NCBI RefSeq assembly: GCF_030523985.1
Contig: NZ_JAUNHK010000100.1
Location: forward strand, 1-9,476
Origin: Deinococcus sp.
GTDB taxonomy: Bacteria; Deinococcota; Deinococci; Deinococcales; Deinococcaceae
Direction: 5' to 3'
DNA: 9,476 nt
Shown: piece by piece, positions 5,928 through 9,476 of the stretch
How positions within the stretch are numbered: the stretch's first letter is position 1
Layout of the letters: the number at the start of each line of letters is the position of its first letter
Notes under the pieces: generated by a model
What the model was told of the DNA's origin: nothing
Databases searched by the model: none
What the model saw: only the letters and a program-made list of their open reading frames with translations
Program-made: the position numbers and the translations under genes

Positions 5928-6646
5928 GCCTCTTCCTCCCGACCGATCCAGGGCAGCCCCTCCGGGGTGAGTTCGGCGGTCGCCTGAATCAGCCGCAGGG
6001 TGGCTCGGGCGTCGTCGAGGGCCGAGTGCGCTTTCAGGTCGCTGGTGTCCACCCCGCGCTCGGCGCAGGCGGCGGAGAGTCTGGCCCAGCGGCAGGAGCC
6101 GTGCCAGGCGCTCCACTCGCCGTGGACCGGCGCATAGGCTTCCATGACGCAGCCGTCACGCTGCACCGAGGGAATCAGGGCGTTCCAGGCCCGGAGCAGC
6201 TCGCTGGGGCCGCCGTCGCCCTGATACCACCCAGGCATGGTGGCATTTAGGCTGTCCGCGATTCGGTTGAAGTCGAAGCCCCCGTTGTAGACGACCACGC
6301 GGTGGGTTTGCAGCAATTCCCAGAGGCGCGACCACACTTGATCGAAGGTCGGGCAGCCTTTCAGGTCCTCGTCAGTGATGCCGTGAATGGCGCTCGCCTC
6401 GGCAGGCACCGGGAAAGTGGGCCGAACGCGCTGGTTCATCAGCGTGCGCCCGTTGGCGTCCACCATGCCGATTTCGATGACCTGCTCACCTGGGCCAAGA
6501 CCCGTCGTCTCGGTGTCCAGCACAGCGAGGCGGGGGTCGGTCGCCCAGTCGAGGAAGCGGTCGATCACGGCCTGGGCCTGCTGCTCGGGCGTGGGGAGGG
6601 AAAGGGCTTGCAAATCGAGGCCAATGTCGTCGAGTCGGGTCATCAT
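5924..6646 (-). CDS. DnaQ-like 3'-5' exonuclease (DEDDh family)
   Basis: Predicted to remove nucleotides from DNA 3' ends, as a proofreading-type or stand-alone exonuclease. All three Exo motifs are present. ExoI is AVLDTETTGLGPGE with D44 and E46, ExoII is VVVYNGGFDFNRIA with D125, and ExoIII is KAHSALDDARATLRL with H207 and D212 (the HxAxxD form, so DEDDh). IHGITDEDL (88-96) is also characteristic of the family. The protein has 240 residues, near the size of E. coli DnaQ. An insertion between ExoII and ExoIII (about 135-190), rich in Trp and Gly, is longer than the core needs. No polymerase gene is in the window. It starts at ATG 6646, overlapping the ASCH gene's stop by 4 bases; a second ATG follows at once. 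The active site looks intact, so activity is likely. Confidence 0.92.
   Translation of the reverse strand: MMTRLDDIGLDLQALSLPTPEQQAQAVIDRFLDWATDPRLAVLDTETTGLGPGEQVIEIGMVDANGRTLMNQRVRPTFPVPAEASAIHGITDEDLKGCPTFDQVWSRLWELLQTHRVVVYNGGFDFNRIADSLNATMPGWYQGDGGPSELLRAWNALIPSVQRDGCVMEAYAPVHGEWSAWHGSCRWARLSAACAERGVDTSDLKAHSALDDARATLRLIQATAELTPEGLPWIGREEEA
5935..5939 (-). promoter_or_regulatory. Ribosome binding site fixing the GTG start of the XRE regulator
   Basis: GGAGG on the minus strand ends 7 bases before the GTG at 5927-5925, within the last codons of the exonuclease gene. It supports the short form of the regulator over the longer open frame. Confidence 0.6.
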
Positions 6647-7107
6647 TTACCACCTTTCAGGGCGTCGAGTTGCGCCAGAACGTCAGAGAGTTGGGGCTGA
6701 GGGATCTTCTTGAAGCCGAGTGCGCCGGGCATGTCTACCGGGGTAGGCAGCACGCGCACGTCGTCCAGCACCAGGGCGAAGCCGCCGAAGTACCAGGCCT
6801 CCTGTCCTGCCGGGCACTCGTCGCCGGGGAACAGCAGGCCCGCGATTCTCACCACGCTGGTCAGGGCCTTATCGGGCACGTCGCGCCGGGCATACCAGAC
6901 GCCAGTGACGCTTTCGACGTACTTGGCGTCGTCCACGCTGTAGCTGCCGCTGCTGTGCAGGGCGATGTCCTGCCCGACGCGGCGCTCGGCCTGCCGCAGC
7001 AGATGCGGGTGCGGCAACCAGCGTTCACGGTTCTCGACACGTTTGCCGTGGCGCTCGATGGCCGCTGTCCAGGGACGGGAGAGCGAGAGGTAGTCGGCAG
7101 GGCTCAT
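6643..7107 (-). CDS. ASCH-domain protein (154 aa)
   Basis: The fold is the PUA-like ASCH domain, thought to bind RNA or modified nucleotides. The characteristic start is seen: YLSLSRPWTAAIERHGKRVE followed by NRERWLP (residues 6-32), matching the ASCH pattern 'L....PW...I..G.K.vE.R.w'. A beta segment QDIALHSSG (46-54) follows; then RIAGLLFPGDECPAGQEAWY (87-106) and FALVLDDVRVLPTPVDMPGALGF in pieces (110-132) complete the barrel. The remaining C-terminal part is a helix (SDVLAQLDALKGG). It is encoded between the unknown 140-residue protein and the DnaQ-like exonuclease, with ATGA overlaps on both sides. Phage ASCH proteins are common, but their substrates are mostly unknown. Nothing shows which ligand this one binds. 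Confidence 0.8.
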   Translation of the reverse strand: MSPADYLSLSRPWTAAIERHGKRVENRERWLPHPHLLRQAERRVGQDIALHSSGSYSVDDAKYVESVTGVWYARRDVPDKALTSVVRIAGLLFPGDECPAGQEAWYFGGFALVLDDVRVLPTPVDMPGALGFKKIPQPQLSDVLAQLDALKGGK

Positions 7108-7526
7108 GCGCTCACCCGCTTTTCGTCCTGGTCATCGTCCTTGGGTGGGAACAGCGGGCGCTGAGGCTCGACGATTTCCACTTCAAAGACCAGTTCCACA
7201 GCGCGGGGATCGGCAGGGTTGAACAGCAGCTCAGCGCGGTCATTGGCATCAAAGCCGCGCTCGACGACGGCCACCACCTTGAAGTCTCTGGTCTTGCTGC
7301 CCTTGCTGCGAAGCTTCCAGGTGCGGCGGTCACCCTGGCTGTAGACCTTCAGCGTGAAGGTCACTTCCTGGCGGCCATCCTCTTTTTTGGCGAGGCGGTG
7401 GGCTTTCTGGAGAAACTTCAGGTCAACGCCACTGGGCAGTTCAAGGTGCAGCGTGGTAAAGGCGTAGCCGTCCTTGTCGTACTCGTGCTTGATGGCGTCC
7501 AGCTTGACGGTCAGGGTTTCTTTCAT
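7104..7526 (-). CDS. Hypothetical protein (140 aa), mostly beta
   Basis: Not recognised. The N-terminus MKETLTVKLDAIKHEYDKDG leads into FTTLHLELPSGVDLKFLQ, and then a helix (KAHRLAKKEDGRQ). Beta-rich stretches follow (EVTFTLKVYSQGDRRTWKLR, then TRDFKVVAVVERGF), and the end is VELVFEVEIVEPQRPLFPPK with an acidic and basic tail. The repeated alternation of polar and hydrophobic residues suggests a beta sandwich or barrel. No catalytic motif is seen. The start at ATG 7526 is chosen because AGGAAG stands 6 bases upstream; the longer open frame (to 7661) is basic and low in complexity and crosses the end of the next gene. Its position between methyltransferase and exonuclease genes suggests nucleic-acid binding, but only as inference. 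Confidence 0.72.
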   Translation of the reverse strand: MKETLTVKLDAIKHEYDKDGYAFTTLHLELPSGVDLKFLQKAHRLAKKEDGRQEVTFTLKVYSQGDRRTWKLRSKGSKTRDFKVVAVVERGFDANDRAELLFNPADPRAVELVFEVEIVEPQRPLFPPKDDDQDEKRVSA

Positions 7527-7532
7527 GGCGCA

Positions 7533-7538
7533 CTTCCT
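7533..7538 (-). promoter_or_regulatory. Ribosome binding site for the 140-residue protein
   Basis: AGGAAG on the minus strand is 6 bases before ATG 7526-7524. This is one of the few genes in the operon with its own gap before it (55 bases), so it is probably translated independently. Confidence 0.55.
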
Positions 7539-7546
7539 GGGGAAGC

Positions 7547-7570
7547 GGGGGCCAGCGCGGGCCAGCCCCC
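7547..7570. repeat. Inverted repeat (hairpin) between two operon genes
   Basis: GGGGGC at 7547-7552 pairs with GCCCCC at 7565-7570. On the minus-strand transcript, two further G-C pairs and two G-U pairs can extend the stem toward a loop of about 4 bases. No run of T follows, so it is not a classical terminator. It might slow transcription or stabilise the transcript, or have no function. Confidence 0.45.
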
Positions 7571-7581
7571 GGCGAGAGGGC

Positions 7582-7833
7582 TTAGATCGTTGGCCGCTTA
7601 CGAAGTTCTCCGCGCTGTTCACGCCAGAGCCACGCGAAAGGGCATAGGTCTGTATTGGCACTGAAGCAGCCAGGATGTTTTTTGCTTGGCGTTACTTGAA
7701 CGCCCTGAAAGGTCAAAAACAGCGCAAAGTCAGCCTGCTCAGCAGCGTTGAAGGGAAAAGGGACGCGAAGGCGATTTTTGAGGGCCTGCCGCAATTCGGC
7801 GGAAGCCCTGTCGGTCGGAGTGTAGCCAATCAC
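7582..7833 (-). CDS. Small hypothetical protein (83 aa)
   Basis: Not recognised. It reads MIGYTPTDRASAELRQALKN, then RLRVPFPFNAAEQADFALFL and TFQGVQVTPSKKHPGCF, then DLCPFAWLWREQRGELRKRP. Two cysteines (C56 and C64) and an aromatic patch (PFAWLW, 65-70) are noticeable. The start GTG at 7833 shares GTGA with the stop of the cytosine methyltransferase, which supports translation. Base composition is lower in GC than its neighbours. It could be a partner of the methyltransferase, but nothing shows this. Confidence 0.6.
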   Translation of the reverse strand: MIGYTPTDRASAELRQALKNRLRVPFPFNAAEQADFALFLTFQGVQVTPSKKHPGCFSANTDLCPFAWLWREQRGELRKRPTI

Positions 7834-8747
7834 ACTTCACCCCCGAATAACGGCCCAAAACCATCGCTGTTGTCATCAGGCTCTTCGCTCATGGTCGCCT
7901 TTGCGGAGGAACGTCCACGTACTGCCGTCCGCCGACCTTCCACGCCCAGCATCTTCTGAAGCGCCTCGAAGGTCGCCCAGCCGCCATCGGCGACCATCTC
8001 GCAGAACTTGTCCAGGACGGGAATACCTTCTGGTGTGACTATGCTGGTCAGCCCCACGACGTTCTCCATCACGAAGGTGCGTGGTTGAAGATCCACCACC
8101 AGGCGGGCAAACTCGAACACCAGCGAGTTGCGGGGATCCATCACATCCCGCTTCCCAGCCTTACTGAAGCCCTGGCAGGGCGGGCCACCGAACAGAACAT
8201 CCAGCTCACCACGCTTCAGGCCCAGGGCACCCAGAATCCGCTCGCTGCTGAATTTCGTCACGTCCCCGAAAAACACATGGCTGGTGCCTGGGACTTCAGG
8301 GTGATGGTGAATCCAGCCGCTCCCAGCGTGGGGCAGCAGACCCAACTGCAAGACGGCCTCTGGAGAAAGAAAGCCCTCAATGCCAGCGGCACGAGCTTCC
8401 GCTACATCGCGCCCCATGCGCTTGATTTCGCGGTTGAACCATTTCTCCAAGCGTTCTTTGTCGTCTGGCGTAGCCCAGTGCGGCTCGAACTCCCCATACC
8501 GGCAGAGGTTCATCATGTACGTACTGGCGGCAGCCGGGTCGAACTCGAACATGCCGATGACCTCAATGCCTGCCATCTTCATACCCAGGCTGAAGCCACC
8601 CGCACCAGCGAATACGTCCAGCCCCAGGGGGCCAGGGCCGTAACGGTTGCGACCTACCCGCGAGAGTTGCTCCGCCTGCTGAGCAGGGAGAAGGATGCCG
8701 CCAGGTGTCAGTGCCCAGTCAGGATGATTGGTTGGCATGTAGAACAT
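7830..8747 (-). CDS. Phage-type C5-cytosine DNA methyltransferase
   Basis: Predicted to transfer a methyl group from S-adenosylmethionine to C5 of cytosine. Numbering from the first GTG (8753): motif I LDVFAGAGGFSLGM (45-58), motif II EFDPAAA (70-76), catalytic motif IV FGGPPCQGFS with C193, and motif VI FVMENV (E230). A stretch of about 75 residues (85-160) is inserted between motifs II and III (VFFGDV). After motif VI only about 75 residues remain, and I see no QxRxR (VIII), no motif IX/X and no classical target-recognition domain, so it is shorter than bacterial Dcm-type enzymes. From memory, phage methylases of this short form exist. The start could be GTG 8753, GTG 8750, ATG 8747 (TGATG junction with the upstream gene) or ATG 8738; I chose 8747. 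It ends with GFGPLFGGEV. Confidence 0.88.
   Translation of the reverse strand: MFYMPTNHPDWALTPGGILLPAQQAEQLSRVGRNRYGPGPLGLDVFAGAGGFSLGMKMAGIEVIGMFEFDPAAASTYMMNLCRYGEFEPHWATPDDKERLEKWFNREIKRMGRDVAEARAAGIEGFLSPEAVLQLGLLPHAGSGWIHHHPEVPGTSHVFFGDVTKFSSERILGALGLKRGELDVLFGGPPCQGFSKAGKRDVMDPRNSLVFEFARLVVDLQPRTFVMENVVGLTSIVTPEGIPVLDKFCEMVADGGWATFEALQKMLGVEGRRTAVRGRSSAKATMSEEPDDNSDGFGPLFGGEV
7837..7860. repeat. Copy 1 of a 24-base imperfect direct repeat at the end of the cytosine methyltransferase gene
   Basis: TCACCCCCGAA then a variable base, A, another variable base and CGGCCC. It matches 8754-8777 at 20 of 24 positions and encodes the shared FGPLFGGE protein end. Confidence 0.6.
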
Positions 8748-9476
8748 CACCACTCACCCCCGAACAGCGGCCCGAACTCCGCCCCGAAAGGCGCAGCGGG
8801 TTTGGGCTTTTCCGGCTTTGGGGCAACTTCCGGCACCTCTGGCTTCTCACCCGCCAGCAATGCCCGGAACGCCTCGACCATCTGCACAAGGCGGGACTCC
8901 TCGGCCTGGGTGGGCTGCTCGGGCAGGGGCCGGGCCTGATGCCAGAAGACGTTGTTCCAGGTCCAGCGGGTTTCCAGACTCAGCGTGTTGCCGCAGATGA
9001 CCTGGGCGGGAATGCCCCAGAGCGTGGTGTTCACGAACGTCGCGTAGCAGCTCAAGGCGCTGAGGTCTTGTGCCACCCAGCGCATGTGAATCGGGCTGAC
9101 GCCACCACTGACCAGCACCTCGGCGAAGGCCAGAATCATGCCGCCCGACCCGCAGGCAGGCTCGTTACAGGTCAGGATTTTCCCTGGCTCCATGACCTCG
9201 CGGGGGTCGTCTCCGAGCTGCATCTTCGCCAGCAGGTAGCAGAGCGAGTGAGGCGTGAAGAACTCGCCACGGGCGTCCCGGTCAAGCTTGTGGGCAATCG
9301 CCATGTACGTCGGCCCCAGCAGGTCGCGGAAGGGCCGGTCTTCCATGTCGAGTTGCAACTGGGCAAAGGCCCGGGCAATTACCTCCAAGTCTTCGGGCTT
9401 CACGCCCCGGATGGTGTCGAGGTGACCTACCAACGGTTGAAACCGTTGGCTTCTCAGGCAACGCTTGCGCTGAACG
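8747..9476 (-). CDS. N-6 DNA methyltransferase-like protein, 5' end not determined
   Basis: A Rossmann-type methyltransferase related to HsdM-like N6-adenine enzymes. Numbering from TTG at 9433: RDARGEFFTPHSLCYLL (52-68) is the GEFFTP element, NEPACGSGGMILAFAE (90-105) is the S-adenosylmethionine-binding motif I, D123 in VAQDLSAL follows, and GNTLSLETRW is at 149-158. The expected catalytic N/D-PP-Y/F motif should come soon after GNTLSL, but the sequence there is NNVFWHQARP, so it is missing. The rest is a helix (RLVQMVEAFRALLAG) and a Pro/Lys-rich tail ending FGPLFGGEW. The frame stays open to the right edge, so the true start may lie at TTG 9433 or outside; a perfect inverted repeat covers that point. 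It may still bind S-adenosylmethionine, but catalysis is doubtful without a partner. Confidence 0.82.
   Translation of the reverse strand, partial: VQRKRCLRSQRFQPLVGHLDTIRGVKPEDLEVIARAFAQLQLDMEDRPFRDLLGPTYMAIAHKLDRDARGEFFTPHSLCYLLAKMQLGDDPREVMEPGKILTCNEPACGSGGMILAFAEVLVSGGVSPIHMRWVAQDLSALSCYATFVNTTLWGIPAQVICGNTLSLETRWTWNNVFWHQARPLPEQPTQAEESRLVQMVEAFRALLAGEKPEVPEVAPKPEKPKPAAPFGAEFGPLFGGEW
8754..8777. repeat. Copy 2 of the 24-base imperfect direct repeat at the end of the adenine-type methyltransferase gene
   Basis: The counterpart of 7837-7860, lying at the same place relative to its gene's stop codon. Conservation at the DNA level as well as the protein level suggests duplication, gene conversion or selection on the peptide. 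Confidence 0.6.
9430..9449. repeat. Perfect 9+2+9 inverted repeat near the methyltransferase start
   Basis: CCAACGGTT (9430-9438), spacer GA, AACCGTTGG (9441-9449). All nine pairs match. It overlaps the candidate TTG start. It could be an operator for a dimeric regulator or a hairpin hiding the start codon. Alternatively, if the true start is further upstream, it is just coding sequence. A chance match of 18 paired bases with a 2-base spacer is unlikely. Confidence 0.6.

Noticed and set aside
5568..6116. Longer 182-residue form of the XRE regulator
   Set aside because: The first 63 residues are a low-complexity Arg/Gly/Pro shadow of the exonuclease gene. GTG 5927 has GGAGG upstream and a GTGA overlap.
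7547..7570. Rho-independent terminator
   Set aside because: The stem is strong but no T-run follows on the minus strand, and the next gene continues in the same direction.
7104..7661. Longer 185-residue form of the 140-residue protein
   Set aside because: It would cross the end of the 83-residue gene and the hairpin; ATG 7526 has a well-placed ribosome site.
8085..8939. A 284-residue open frame on the plus strand
   Set aside because: It is antisense to the two methyltransferase genes, whose motifs are clear; the antisense protein has none.
1..9476. CRISPR array, tRNA attachment site, insertion sequence
   Set aside because: No regularly spaced repeats, cloverleaf sequence or transposase with terminal repeats was found on either strand.

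Overview
The window reads as the left end of an integrated temperate phage or phage-like element in a high-GC bacterium. A Deinococcus-type host is my best guess from gene style and composition, but this is inference and no marker gene in the window proves it. Every gene I support lies on the minus strand, so transcription runs from right to left. Many neighbouring genes overlap by 4 bases (ATGA or GTGA), which suggests one long operon from beyond the right edge down to about 1410.

Left edge (1 to about 440): this is not element DNA. It is the C-terminal part of a restriction-modification protein of the Eco57I/TaqI-like type IIG class, read on the minus strand and cut off by the window edge. 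A complete tyrosine recombinase (408-1358) comes next, and its last codons overlap the broken gene in another frame. The simplest reading is that the element integrated inside the coding sequence of the restriction enzyme, with the attachment site at the 3' end of the integrase gene. This low-GC section (about 42-58% in lines counted by hand) changes sharply to about 70% GC near 1410.

Middle (1410-5927): a tightly packed set. In transcription order from the right it holds an XRE-type regulator, a protein with a phage/plasmid 'GRAL..IR' helix-turn-helix domain, a double winged-helix protein, two small phage-type proteins, a VRR-NUC (PD-(D/E)XK) nuclease, another small protein and a large 499-residue protein of unknown function.

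Right part (5924-9476): nucleic-acid metabolism genes. In transcription order they are an N6-adenine-type methyltransferase, a C5-cytosine methyltransferase, two small unknown proteins, an ASCH-domain protein and a DnaQ-like 3'-5' exonuclease. Neither methyltransferase has the full motif set of its class, and both end in almost the same peptide (PLFGGE plus one residue). Taken together, the operon looks like the early region of a phage: DNA modification, nucleases, small DNA-binding regulators and integration. No tRNA, rRNA, CRISPR array or IS element was seen. The only stretches without a gene are short.
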